A stretch of DNA of 64,000 bases from Pseudoalteromonas lipolytica (GTDB taxonomy: Bacteria; Pseudomonadota; Gammaproteobacteria; Enterobacterales; Alteromonadaceae): the NCBI RefSeq assembly GCF_900116435.1, contig NZ_FPAZ01000003.1, positions 1,225-65,224 of the forward strand. The letters run 5' to 3'. A program made the position numbers and the translations under genes. The notes below the pieces were generated by a model. It had not been told where the DNA came from. It worked only from the letters and a program-made list of their open reading frames with translations, and did not search any database. Each line of letters starts with the position of its first letter. Position 1 is the stretch's first letter. This document shows, in pieces, positions 46,282-54,305 of the stretch.

Positions 46282-47649
46282 TTACACTAACCAATGCGCC
46301 ATCAATACAATGACCGGCAGCGTCACTAATGTTCTTAAAATAAAAATTAAAAACAATTCAACGATATTCACTGGGATTTTGCTGCCTAATAACAATGCCC
46401 CTACTTCTGACATGTAAATTAACTGCGTGACACTCATTGCAGCAATAATGAAACGGGTGACATCGCTCTCAATGTTTCCCGCCGCTAATATTGACGGTAT
46501 AAACATATCGGCAAAACCCACCATAATAGTTTGCGCCGCTGCTTCTGCTTCAGGGACCTGCAGTAATTCTAAAAATGGCACAAATGGTTTGCCCATGTAT
46601 TCAAAAATGGCAGTGTATTCAGCGATAATCAGGGCAAATGTACCCACAGCCATCACTACGGGTAATACAGCAAAAACCATGTCAAATGCGTTGTGTAAGC
46701 CTTCTTTAAGCGTACCTACAACGCCTGGGGCTGTGCGTGCTTTAGCTAAAGCTACATCGAGAGAATGCGTAATAAGAGTTTTCCCTTCTGGCACCGACTC
46801 TGCATGCTTGTCGGGCTCTGTGCCGTCAACATACAAATCTTTCTTAAAACGTAAAGGCGGTAAACGCGGAACAATTAAAGCAGCAACAAAACCCGCTAAA
46901 CACACGGTCAAATAGAATGGAGCAAACAAGTGTTCTAATTTTACTTGGCCAATAACAACCAAACAAAAAGTAATTGATACCGCAGAAAATGTGGTACCAA
47001 TAATCGCAGCTTCACGTTGTGTATAATGCTTGTCTTCATATTGGCGTGCGGTCATTAAAATACCGACACTACCATCGCCAAGCCACGACGCTACGCAGTT
47101 AACTGCGCTTCGTCCTGGTACACCAAATAAAGGGCGCATCACCTTTGTCAGTAACGTACCAACAAGCTCCAACAAACCAAAGTTGAGTAATAATGGCAGC
47201 AGTAAACCCGCTAAAATAAACACCGAAAAAAGTACCGGCAGGAGGTCGTTTAAAACTAATGCCCCTGTATCACCCGAAATAATCATTTCGGGACCTTGCT
47301 TCGTGTACGTTAATATAATAAATACCATACCGAGCAAACGCACAGTCAACCACAGCCAACTTACATCAAACAAATGTTTAATAATAAATATTTTTAACAG
47401 CGCTCTTGGCTTAAAAAACTTTATTATTAACGACATAACACCTGTGATACACACAATTGTGGTAATTAACCCCAATGCAAATGGCGCAATCCACTCCTGC
47501 ACAGCTTTTGCCATAACAGCAATTGGAATTGTCATTGCTTCACCTATGGGTACCGGCGTCATAAACAAGAAGACACCTATAAGTGAAGGAACGAAAAAGG
47601 TAAACAAAGTTCGCAAGTTACTGCGGTTTGCAGCGTTTAAGTTAGACAT
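46282..47649 (-). CDS. YjiH family membrane protein (nucleoside-recognition type)
   Basis: About 455 residues from MSNLNAANR, chosen because an upstream TTG start would lie inside the bamC terminator. About ten TM segments; Gate-like motifs GVPGRSAVNCVASWLGDGSVGILM and GFADMFIPSILAAG are those of the YjiH/nucleoside-recognition family. The transported substrate is unknown. It is on the same strand downstream of bamC but separated by a terminator. Confidence 0.87.
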   Translation of the reverse strand: MSNLNAANRSNLRTLFTFFVPSLIGVFLFMTPVPIGEAMTIPIAVMAKAVQEWIAPFALGLITTIVCITGVMSLIIKFFKPRALLKIFIIKHLFDVSWLWLTVRLLGMVFIILTYTKQGPEMIISGDTGALVLNDLLPVLFSVFILAGLLLPLLLNFGLLELVGTLLTKVMRPLFGVPGRSAVNCVASWLGDGSVGILMTARQYEDKHYTQREAAIIGTTFSAVSITFCLVVIGQVKLEHLFAPFYLTVCLAGFVAALIVPRLPPLRFKKDLYVDGTEPDKHAESVPEGKTLITHSLDVALAKARTAPGVVGTLKEGLHNAFDMVFAVLPVVMAVGTFALIIAEYTAIFEYMGKPFVPFLELLQVPEAEAAAQTIMVGFADMFIPSILAAGNIESDVTRFIIAAMSVTQLIYMSEVGALLLGSKIPVNIVELFLIFILRTLVTLPVIVLMAHWLV

Positions 47650-47667
47650 ATTTTCAACCTGTAAAAA

Positions 47668-47699
47668 CCACAAAAAGAGCGGCTAGGCTCTTTTTGTGG
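47668..47699 (-). terminator. Terminator after bamC
   Basis: A perfect 13-bp stem, CCACAAAAAGAGC and its complement, around a 6-nt loop, followed by TTTTTAC on the minus strand. Confidence 0.85.
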
Positions 47700-47720
47700 T
47701 GGTTTTAACTTTTTTAATTA

Positions 47721-48782
47721 TTAAATATTGATGCCGCGTTGGCGCAGCGCATTTTCTAATGCTTGTTGTAGGTCATTCATTGTACCCGGCTCAAGTGTAT
47801 TGCCTTCTGAATCCATCCAAGTCAGGCTTGTGCCACCTTCATTGGTACGACTAACAAGAATTTGGTATTGGCCATCTTCAATAGGCAGTTCTGCAAGCTC
47901 TTCACCCCAAATAGAATCCCACACGCTTGACTCTGGCTTTTTGTAATCAGCCGTGATCAAACCGCGCTCTTGATCGATTTCAACAATGGTGAAAGACAAA
48001 CGCTCTAAGAAACCAGAAAAACGATCAAACACAACAAAGTAATCTTGCTCAGTAACTAATGCGGCATTGCCTTTGTTATCAAAGCCCATTTCAAGCGAAA
48101 TAATGCCTTGTTGTTTACGCATTTCAACCTCAAGTTGACGATAACGATAGTCAAACTCAGCGATTACTTGGTTTAAAGCACGCACTTCTAATTGTTGTTG
48201 TAGAAGCGGTGTTAATTCTTGTGAGTCACTTTTATAATCAACCAGTTTTGCATTTAAAGATGCAGTACGTTGATGCGATTTCTCTTCAATTGTAAAAAGA
48301 AAACGCTGCTGTGACACTTCCGTTTCGCTTTCCCAAAACCAGCTATCTTCAGGCTTGATGATTGTGTACCAATCAGTTTCTATGCTGCCTAATAACTTAT
48401 CTTCTTTAACGGCACGGGTATTACTCTCATTCAGTACCGCGTGAACGGAATCCCAAATAAATTCATCTAAATCAACGATACCGTCATTTTTATCAAAATA
48501 AACACGTGCGTCTTTATCGCCTTCTTCAACCCAGCTACCTTGTGCAATGGTGATCACTTGCGCCGGTGGACGATAATTTTTCGCTTCAGGATTATTGTCG
48601 TACTGAGCCACTTCCATTTTATAAGTCGGATCTTGAGCTGGTTGCGCAAGTCCTTCAGGCGCTTTAACCGGTTCGTTAGCACGATAATTACGTTTATGGT
48701 GTGCTTCATCGGTAAATACACCGCACCCAGTTAAACTTACCAATACGCTTACAGCAAGCGCCTTTGAGATCCAATACTGCAC
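47721..48782 (-). CDS. bamC: Outer membrane protein assembly factor BamC
   Basis: 353 residues, a lipoprotein: signal with lipobox LTGC, lipidated at Cys20. An unstructured N-terminal region (about 21-85) with PAQDPTYKMEVAQYDNNPEAKNY is the part that contacts BamD; two helix-grip domains follow (about 95-220 and 235-350). It stabilises the BAM complex at the inner face of the outer membrane. In E. coli dapA precedes bamC in one operon; dapA is absent here. Confidence 0.92.
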   Translation of the reverse strand: MQYWISKALAVSVLVSLTGCGVFTDEAHHKRNYRANEPVKAPEGLAQPAQDPTYKMEVAQYDNNPEAKNYRPPAQVITIAQGSWVEEGDKDARVYFDKNDGIVDLDEFIWDSVHAVLNESNTRAVKEDKLLGSIETDWYTIIKPEDSWFWESETEVSQQRFLFTIEEKSHQRTASLNAKLVDYKSDSQELTPLLQQQLEVRALNQVIAEFDYRYRQLEVEMRKQQGIISLEMGFDNKGNAALVTEQDYFVVFDRFSGFLERLSFTIVEIDQERGLITADYKKPESSVWDSIWGEELAELPIEDGQYQILVSRTNEGGTSLTWMDSEGNTLEPGTMNDLQQALENALRQRGINI

Positions 48783-49149
48783 AGATATTTCTCCTTAGCA
48801 AACCCTTAATTTTTTTAACAAATATATGAGTGGGTAATGCCGATTTGGTTCACTGTAAAATCACTTTTAACTTTACATTTTTTATTTTATGCAAAAAACC
48901 CGAATGGTTTGGGTTAGCGTAACGTATGTGTTTGCTTATCACCTTGCAAAATTTTAACTATGGTACTTTCTGATGCCCCTAAAAACAAGAAAGAGCGCAC
49001 TTTATTCACGGCTTAATTAATCGTCGCTATCGTTAACTGAGTAAATTATGTTAAACTTTGCCGCCGTGCGTTATTAAACTCACGTGAAATCAAGGCTTAT
49101 TCTGGCTTATATCTATTGGTATTATTAATTACTAGGTACTTAAAATTCC
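48783..49149. promoter_or_regulatory. Divergent region between bamC and gcvR
   Basis: 367 bp without a gene; this is where dapA would be in E. coli. A minus-strand terminator-like hairpin (48891-48915; AACCCGAA facing TTTGGGTT, then TTTTTT) lies about 110 bp before bamC and would end a short leftward transcript. TATTGGTATTATTAAT near 49115 resembles the outer end of the palindromic repeats. The only ORFs are very short. Confidence 0.5.
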
Positions 49150-49683
49150 ATGACTGTTTTTACAAATCATCAGATAGTGCTCACTGCGATTGGCGAAGAT
49201 AGACCCGGTATCGTTAGCGAATTGACTCAGTTAGTGAGTGATTGCCATTGCAATATAATTGACAGTCGCATTGCTATTTTGGGCAACGAATTTACCTTTA
49301 TCATGTTATTGGCTGGCGATATGTCAGCAATTAGCCGCATTGAGCATACATTGCCTACAAAAGGCATGGAGCTTGGCTTATTAACCATGATGAAACGCAC
49401 AGCAAGTCATGTTGCGTGTGAATTTTGTGCTGGTTACACCCTCGAATACACAGGTATTGACACACCGGGAACACTAAGCAAAGTAACGCGCTTTTTTGCT
49501 GACAATCATATCAGTATTTGTTCTCTTAAATCAGACACCTATGAAGAGAATGACGAACTTAAAATGCGCTGCGAACTAGAGTTTAATATCCCTGTAGAAG
49601 TCGATATTGATCACTTTAAAGTGAGCTTTGAAGATCTTTCTCGTAGTTTGAACGTAGACTATATATTCAGACGCATTCGCTAA
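49150..49683 (+). CDS. gcvR: Glycine cleavage system regulator GcvR
   Basis: 177 residues made of two ACT domains (about 8-80 and 92-170; IGEDRPGIVSELTQLVSD and GIDTPGTLSKVTRFFADN are the ligand loops). GcvR binds GcvA and represses the gcv operon when glycine is low. gcvR followed by bcp (10-bp gap) is the E. coli order. Confidence 0.9.
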   Translation: MTVFTNHQIVLTAIGEDRPGIVSELTQLVSDCHCNIIDSRIAILGNEFTFIMLLAGDMSAISRIEHTLPTKGMELGLLTMMKRTASHVACEFCAGYTLEYTGIDTPGTLSKVTRFFADNHISICSLKSDTYEENDELKMRCELEFNIPVEVDIDHFKVSFEDLSRSLNVDYIFRRIR

Positions 49684-49693
49684 GGAGCAAAGC

Positions 49694-50176
49694 ATGAAGA
49701 AAATTAATCCACTACAAGCTGGCGACACAGCCCCTGCTTTTAGTTTACAAAACCAAAACGACGAAACCGTTGTCTTAGCTGATCTTTTAAAAGAGCAGCA
49801 AGTACTGGTTTATTTTTACCCTAAAGCATCAACTCCTGGTTGCACAGTGCAAGCTGAAAACCTTCGTGATGAAAAAGCAGAGCTTGCTAAGTTCAATACG
49901 CACGTTGTTGGCATTAGCCCTGATCCAATCAAACGACTAAAGAATTTTGAAACAAAGAAAGAGCTTAATTTTGATCTGTTAGCCGATGAAGATCACGCCA
50001 TTGCCGATGCATTCGGTATTTGGGGTTACAAAAAGTTTATGGGTAAAGAGTACGAAGGTATTCACCGCATCAGCTTTTTAGTTGGTCAAGATGGTAAAAT
50101 CAAGCACGTGTTTGATAAGTTTAAAACCAAAGATCATCATCAGGTTGTGCTTGATTATTTAGCGCAGAATAAATAG
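49694..50176 (+). CDS. bcp: Thioredoxin-dependent thiol peroxidase (1-Cys BCP)
   Basis: 160 residues, peroxiredoxin of the BCP/PrxQ class. The peroxidatic cysteine is Cys50 in STPGCTVQAENLRD. The resolving cysteine usually five residues later is Glu55, and no other cysteine exists in the protein, so this must work as a 1-Cys enzyme. AAGGAGC lies 7 bp before the start. The TAG stop runs directly into a heptamer array. Confidence 0.93.
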   Translation: MKKINPLQAGDTAPAFSLQNQNDETVVLADLLKEQQVLVYFYPKASTPGCTVQAENLRDEKAELAKFNTHVVGISPDPIKRLKNFETKKELNFDLLADEDHAIADAFGIWGYKKFMGKEYEGIHRISFLVGQDGKIKHVFDKFKTKDHHQVVLDYLAQNK

Positions 50177-50246
50177 TTACGAGTTACGAGTTACGAGTTA
50201 CGAGTTACGAGTTACGAGTTACGAGTTACGAGTTACGAGTTACGAG
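50176..50246. repeat. Tandem heptamer array (GTTACGA)10
   Basis: Ten perfect copies of GTTACGA (50176-50245), beginning at the last base of the bcp stop codon. It differs by one base from the GTTGCGA array at 17668 and has the same position relative to its gene. Confidence 0.95.
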
Positions 50247-50254
50247 AACACAGT

Positions 50255-50287
50255 AAAAAAGCGTTGCCATGGTGCAACGCTTTTTTT
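50255..50287. terminator. Bidirectional terminator between bcp and queE
   Basis: GCGTTGC and GCAACGC around a 6-nt loop, with AAAAAA before and TTTTTTT after. Confidence 0.9.
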
Positions 50288-50312
50288 GTTTCTGTACACA
50301 AAAATTATGTGT

Positions 50313-50990
50313 TTAGCTAATTCCCAAATACTTATGCACTTGCACTGATAAACGCCAGTTCTTTGCAATACAGGTCTCAATGGCAAGTTTAGTCGCTGAT
50401 GTTTTTTGGCTGATGGGTTGAAGGTAAACTAAACGCGGATTCACGCCTGTTTTTAAGAACAAATCTTCAAGCTCTTCGACATGCTTTTGCATGGCCACTG
50501 GGTGTTTAATTTCATCGGCGCGTTGCATTGCACTTCGCAGTACTTTGTAACCGCCGCGCATATTAATTTTTGGTGAAACCGTTACCCACGTTTGCTCAGG
50601 GACTAAAATCTCGAATGTGCCGCTGGTTTCTATTTGCGTAGAATAACCGTTTGCATGTAATAGCTCACACACTGGGTTTAAGTCATACATGCAAGGTTCA
50701 CCACCGGTTATCACCACATGCTTTGCGTTGTAACCGCGTTCTTTAAATAGCGCTAATATTTGCTCTGCAGAGGCTTCGGCCCAATGATCAGAGTCCGCTT
50801 TTTTTTCGACCGTGTCATCAAGCGACACCCTATACACATTATCAACGTCCCATGTTTGTTTTGTATCACACCAAGCACAGCCCACAGGGCAGCCTTGCAA
50901 ACGTAAAAAGATTGAAGGTGTACCCGTAAAACTTGCTTCACCTTGAATTGTTTCAAACACTTCGTTAATTTTGTACAAAAGACATCTCAC
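50313..50990 (-). CDS. queE: 7-carboxy-7-deazaguanine synthase
   Basis: Up to 225 residues. A radical SAM enzyme that contracts 6-carboxytetrahydropterin to 7-carboxy-7-deazaguanine in queuosine synthesis. The [4Fe-4S] site is CPVGCAWC (about 34-41), after YKINEVFETIQGE and GTPSIFLRLQG; GGEP follows for SAM. The first in-frame start is GTG; a TTG four codons later (giving YKINEV, as in relatives) is also possible. Divergent from queC with a 119-bp spacer. Confidence 0.93.
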   Translation of the reverse strand: MRCLLYKINEVFETIQGEASFTGTPSIFLRLQGCPVGCAWCDTKQTWDVDNVYRVSLDDTVEKKADSDHWAEASAEQILALFKERGYNAKHVVITGGEPCMYDLNPVCELLHANGYSTQIETSGTFEILVPEQTWVTVSPKINMRGGYKVLRSAMQRADEIKHPVAMQKHVEELEDLFLKTGVNPRLVYLQPISQKTSATKLAIETCIAKNWRLSVQVHKYLGIS

Positions 50991-51109
50991 TTACGACGCG
51001 ACGGACAGTAAAAATTGACCGCCTAAAAACCAAAATCGCGGGCAAAAATTGTTATTTAGGCCCGAGCCGTGTAGTATATCGCGCCCTGAAGTAAACCTCT
51101 ATCAAAAGT

Positions 51110-51781
51110 ATGAGCAAAACAGTTATGACGCAAAAAGTAGTTGTTATTTATTCCGGCGGTATGGACTCATTTACCGTATTAAATAAAGCCCTGCAGCAAG
51201 GCCACGAAGTGTATGCCCTGTCGTTCGACTACGGCCAGCGTCATGTCAAAGAGCTTAAAGTGGCGGCACAAGTATGTGAAAAGCTTGGTGTTCCTCATAA
51301 AATCGTTGATATTTCTGCGATTAATCAACTGATTGGCGGCTCGTCGTTAACCGACGATATAGACGTGCCAGAAGGTCATTACGAAGAAGAGAGCATGAAG
51401 AGCACGATCGTGCCAAACCGTAACATGATTTTATTATCTCTGGCTGTTGGCTACGCAGTGTCGCTAAAAGCCAGCAAAGTGTATTACGGTGCTCATTCAG
51501 GTGACCATGCAATTTACCCAGATTGTCGTCCAGAGTTCGTTAAAAAAATGGATGATGTATGCCGTATTGCAAACTACGACGCCGTTGAAATTTTCAGCCC
51601 TTATTTAAACAATACGAAAATCGATATTTTGACAGATGGTTTAAAAATGGGCCTTGATTACAGCCAAACATGGACCTGCTACAACGGCCGCGACAAAGCC
51701 TGTGGTAAATGTGGTGCATGCCAAGAGCGTTTAGAAGCCTTCGCACTTAATAACGTAACAGACCCTATTGAGTACGAATAA
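51110..51781 (+). CDS. queC: 7-cyano-7-deazaguanine synthase
   Basis: 223 residues. The PP-loop [10 protein letters not shown] (about 15-24) binds ATP; DYGQRH follows; the C-terminal zinc site is [18 protein letters not shown]. QueC makes preQ0 from the QueE product, which QueF (21.4 kb) then reduces. The start may be the sixth codon (MTQKVV). A terminator shared with the convergent nuclease gene follows. Confidence 0.95.
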   Translation: MSKTVMTQKVVVIYSGGMDSFTVLNKALQQGHEVYALSFDYGQRHVKELKVAAQVCEKLGVPHKIVDISAINQLIGGSSLTDDIDVPEGHYEEESMKSTIVPNRNMILLSLAVGYAVSLKASKVYYGAHSGDHAIYPDCRPEFVKKMDDVCRIANYDAVEIFSPYLNNTKIDILTDGLKMGLDYSQTWTCYNGRDKACGKCGACQERLEAFALNNVTDPIEYE

Positions 51782-51798
51782 CCGCAAACGCAAAATGA

Positions 51799-51826
51799 TA
51801 AAAGGCGAGTTTAACTCGCCTTTTTT
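51799..51826. terminator. Bidirectional terminator between queC and the nuclease fusion
   Basis: GGCGAG and CTCGCC arms flanked by AAAA and TTTTTT. The TAA stop of the nuclease gene lies inside the loop/stem. Confidence 0.88.
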
Positions 51827-53985
51827 GATTGTGTTTGCTGAATAAGTTTTAACAACTGGGCTGTGGCGGTAGCATCAGCCAGCGCACGGTGATGATTCGT
51901 TAAATTCAGTTCAAAATGCGCAGCTAAATTACCAAGCGAGTATGAGGGAAGTTTCGGAAATGCTTTTCGCGACTCAACCACCGTACACAATTTAGGCATT
52001 TTAAAGGTCTGGGCGATTGCGGCGTATTCTTTACGAATAAAACTGTAATCAAAATTCACATTATGAGCCACAAATACCGACCCTTTTAAGAGCCCTCTGA
52101 GCGTATCGGCTATATCAGCAAAACAAGGGGCATCGCGCACCATGGCGGCATTAATGCCGGTCAACTTGGTGATAAATGGCGGTATACTTCGCTCTGGATT
52201 AATTAAACTTGCCCACTGCTTAATCACTTCGCCGGCTTGTAGCTGCACCACGGCAATTTCGGTTATTTTATTATTACCTTGCACTCCACCCGTGGTTTCA
52301 ATGTCAACCACACTGTATATACGGTTAGGATCATTAAACCAATTTACCGCAACAATATTCACGGTAAAGCCATGCTGTTTTAATATATCAATACTCACCA
52401 GCTGATTGCGTCTGAGTTTATCACCAGGCGCTTTCACTTCTTCAAAGCACAAGCCAGTGTCTTTCAGTACCATTAAGTCTGGGTAGCCATCTTTGAGTTG
52501 TTTAAAAGTTTTTGTCATTTGCAATAAATGCGCTTTTAAACTCTCAAGTTCACTGTGCTGAATAAGCACTTTTAAAGGCTCAAGAATATCACTGTGCCAT
52601 TGAAACAACCCCGTTGGCGTATCGTAAAACTGCGCTGCACTTTTGCAAACCTGCTTATAAATACAATCATTATGGGTGAACGTTGCCAGTTTTTGCTCAA
52701 TATCTGCCTGCTGCGAAGCGTAAAAACAATCGGCTAATAAAACATGCGGGTAAATATCAAATTCATTGCACGGTGGGTACGGTGTATCCACAAACAGTTC
52801 TTGCCAAAACGTCAGCGCGAATAAACTCAACCACAGATTATTTTCAGTAAAAAATACCGTATATCCCTGCTGTTGGTAATACTCACAGACTCCTTGCTCA
52901 ACATCGCCACGATAAATATCGTCAATCTCTAACTGACACTCAGTATCACTGAGCATTTGTGTTAACCGAGAGCGCTGCTGCTTGTTGTATTTTCGTTGTA
53001 AGAAATCTTCAGCAAAATACAAAATGCCGTCGTCGATGGGGTCGTTAATAATTGCTTCTAACGTTTGCTGTACCCATTCAGTATCACCTTGTTTATAACG
53101 TACACGAATAGCCAGCTCTTGTGCCTCACTGCTACCAGTGCAATTATCTAAAAGTGTGCATGCATAAGCCAAATCGACCTCTTTAAATTGCTTAAATAAG
53201 CGAATAAGCAGTTTATTTTTAATACTGTGCGCTAAATCGTCAGTACAGTTTATCTGTAACAGTTCATTGGCTAAATGACGATATTGTTCAGGCATCTCGC
53301 ATGCCTTAAACTGCATGCGACATTGATTTAATTGGTAATGAGTCTGTGCTTCTTCAAGAGTATTAAAACGTGACCGCGTTTCACCAACATCATTACGCAC
53401 CTTCGCTATCCCTAAATCACGCATAACAAAGCGGTTTTGATGGTTTATATCACCTGCACTTAAGCGACCGCTGTATAAAAATTCAAAGTACTCGTAATAT
53501 TCTGCTCGGCTATTAACAACAAACTCTCCACATAACTGTTCAAGCGTATTCGCCTCTCGGTCAATATGTTGTTTACACAGTGCCAGTAAAACCCCTTTAC
53601 TGGCCGACTTTTTAAACGTAACAGGGGTTTTAAAAAGTGCGTCATCGGCAAGCAATGCAACAAGCTCAGGTTTCGTTAAATGAGCAAGTACCAAATCAAG
53701 ATCATCAACCGTAGGGTGAGCCACCAGCGCAAACTGCTTAAGTTTAAAAATAGCGCCGTGTAGGTTTGGGATTTCTTCGTAATTAAGCGATGAAAGCGCG
53801 ACGAGTCTTGGTTTTCGCGAATAGATACGTAACAAAGTACACAAGCTTTGTTCGTCGAGCTGGGTTAACTTAACGATAAATTGCTGTTGTTCAGGAGTTA
53901 GCAACGTTTTGCATTGCGCCTGAATAAACTCAGCTAATTCAAAAAAGTGATTTAAATAATATTTTAGCGGTAATTGTTTTTGCAT
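51811..53985 (-). CDS. FAN1-type VRR-NUC nuclease fused to DnaQ-type exonuclease
   Basis: About 724 residues from ATG (a GTG 12 bp upstream nearly touches the LexA box; residue numbers here count from that GTG). Residues 1-555 follow bacterial FAN1: N-terminal YYLNHFFELAEFIQ and RKPRLVALSSLNYEEIPNLHGAI, a TPR-like helical middle, and a C-terminal VRR-NUC domain with Asp507 (YPDLMVL), Glu520 and Lys522 (FEEVKAPGD). Residues 560-720 are a DEDDh exonuclease: Asp565 and Glu567 (DIETTG), Asp650 (NFDYSF), His703 and Asp708. FAN1 cuts flaps and crosslinked DNA; the exonuclease would then trim 3' ends. SOS control is indicated by the LexA box. The fusion is intact in one frame. Confidence 0.88.
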   Translation of the reverse strand: MQKQLPLKYYLNHFFELAEFIQAQCKTLLTPEQQQFIVKLTQLDEQSLCTLLRIYSRKPRLVALSSLNYEEIPNLHGAIFKLKQFALVAHPTVDDLDLVLAHLTKPELVALLADDALFKTPVTFKKSASKGVLLALCKQHIDREANTLEQLCGEFVVNSRAEYYEYFEFLYSGRLSAGDINHQNRFVMRDLGIAKVRNDVGETRSRFNTLEEAQTHYQLNQCRMQFKACEMPEQYRHLANELLQINCTDDLAHSIKNKLLIRLFKQFKEVDLAYACTLLDNCTGSSEAQELAIRVRYKQGDTEWVQQTLEAIINDPIDDGILYFAEDFLQRKYNKQQRSRLTQMLSDTECQLEIDDIYRGDVEQGVCEYYQQQGYTVFFTENNLWLSLFALTFWQELFVDTPYPPCNEFDIYPHVLLADCFYASQQADIEQKLATFTHNDCIYKQVCKSAAQFYDTPTGLFQWHSDILEPLKVLIQHSELESLKAHLLQMTKTFKQLKDGYPDLMVLKDTGLCFEEVKAPGDKLRRNQLVSIDILKQHGFTVNIVAVNWFNDPNRIYSVVDIETTGGVQGNNKITEIAVVQLQAGEVIKQWASLINPERSIPPFITKLTGINAAMVRDAPCFADIADTLRGLLKGSVFVAHNVNFDYSFIRKEYAAIAQTFKMPKLCTVVESRKAFPKLPSYSLGNLAAHFELNLTNHHRALADATATAQLLKLIQQTQSKKAS

Positions 53986-53998
53986 AGCTAACACCACA

Positions 53999-54016
53999 AC
54001 TGTATATAAATACAGT
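53999..54016. promoter_or_regulatory. LexA (SOS) box of the nuclease fusion
   Basis: ACTGTATATAAATACAGT matches CTGT-N8-ACAG with an AT-rich core. It is 14 bp upstream of the preferred ATG and overlaps a plausible -10 (GATACT, 17 bp after TTGAAA on the minus strand). Confidence 0.85.
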
Positions 54017-54053
54017 ATCAGGTATTAGCTTGCTTATTTCAACATGTGGTTGC

Positions 54054-54242
54054 TTATTTTACTTTATAAATTCCCACAATGGCGCAGATTGCCCCACCCA
54101 CCATACCAAGCCATGCTTCGATAGGTGTGTCGCCACTAAACGTACGACTTACTTGAGCACTGGCCGAGTCATAAACGTTATAACCCCATACAGCAAGTGC
54201 AACACCAATCACGATAAGTGCGATACCAATAATTTTACCCAT
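54054..54242 (-). CDS. DUF3185 family small membrane protein
   Basis: 62 residues with two TM helices (about 4-21 and 43-60) separated by a polar stretch (SASAQVSRTFSGDTPIEAW). The pattern matches DUF3185, function unknown. It lies 57-69 bp upstream of the nuclease gene on the same strand; the LexA box lies between them, so the nuclease gene has its own promoter. Confidence 0.75.
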   Translation of the reverse strand: MGKIIGIALIVIGVALAVWGYNVYDSASAQVSRTFSGDTPIEAWLGMVGGAICAIVGIYKVK

Positions 54243-54305
54243 AGTTATTATTCCTTATTGTTGTTCACTTTCAGTGTTGCACATAAATACACACGCTGCA
54301 AAATT

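Noticed and set aside
46427..47686. Two long plus-strand ORFs (162 and 218 codons) inside the YjiH-type gene
   Set aside because: They lie antisense to a clear ten-TM protein family member; low-complexity Ser/Thr/Ile composition is typical of the complement of membrane protein codons.
50991..51109. preQ1 riboswitch between queE and queC
   Set aside because: I looked for the short hairpin with A-rich tail expected of preQ1-I and saw no such arrangement near either start; a covariance search would settle it.
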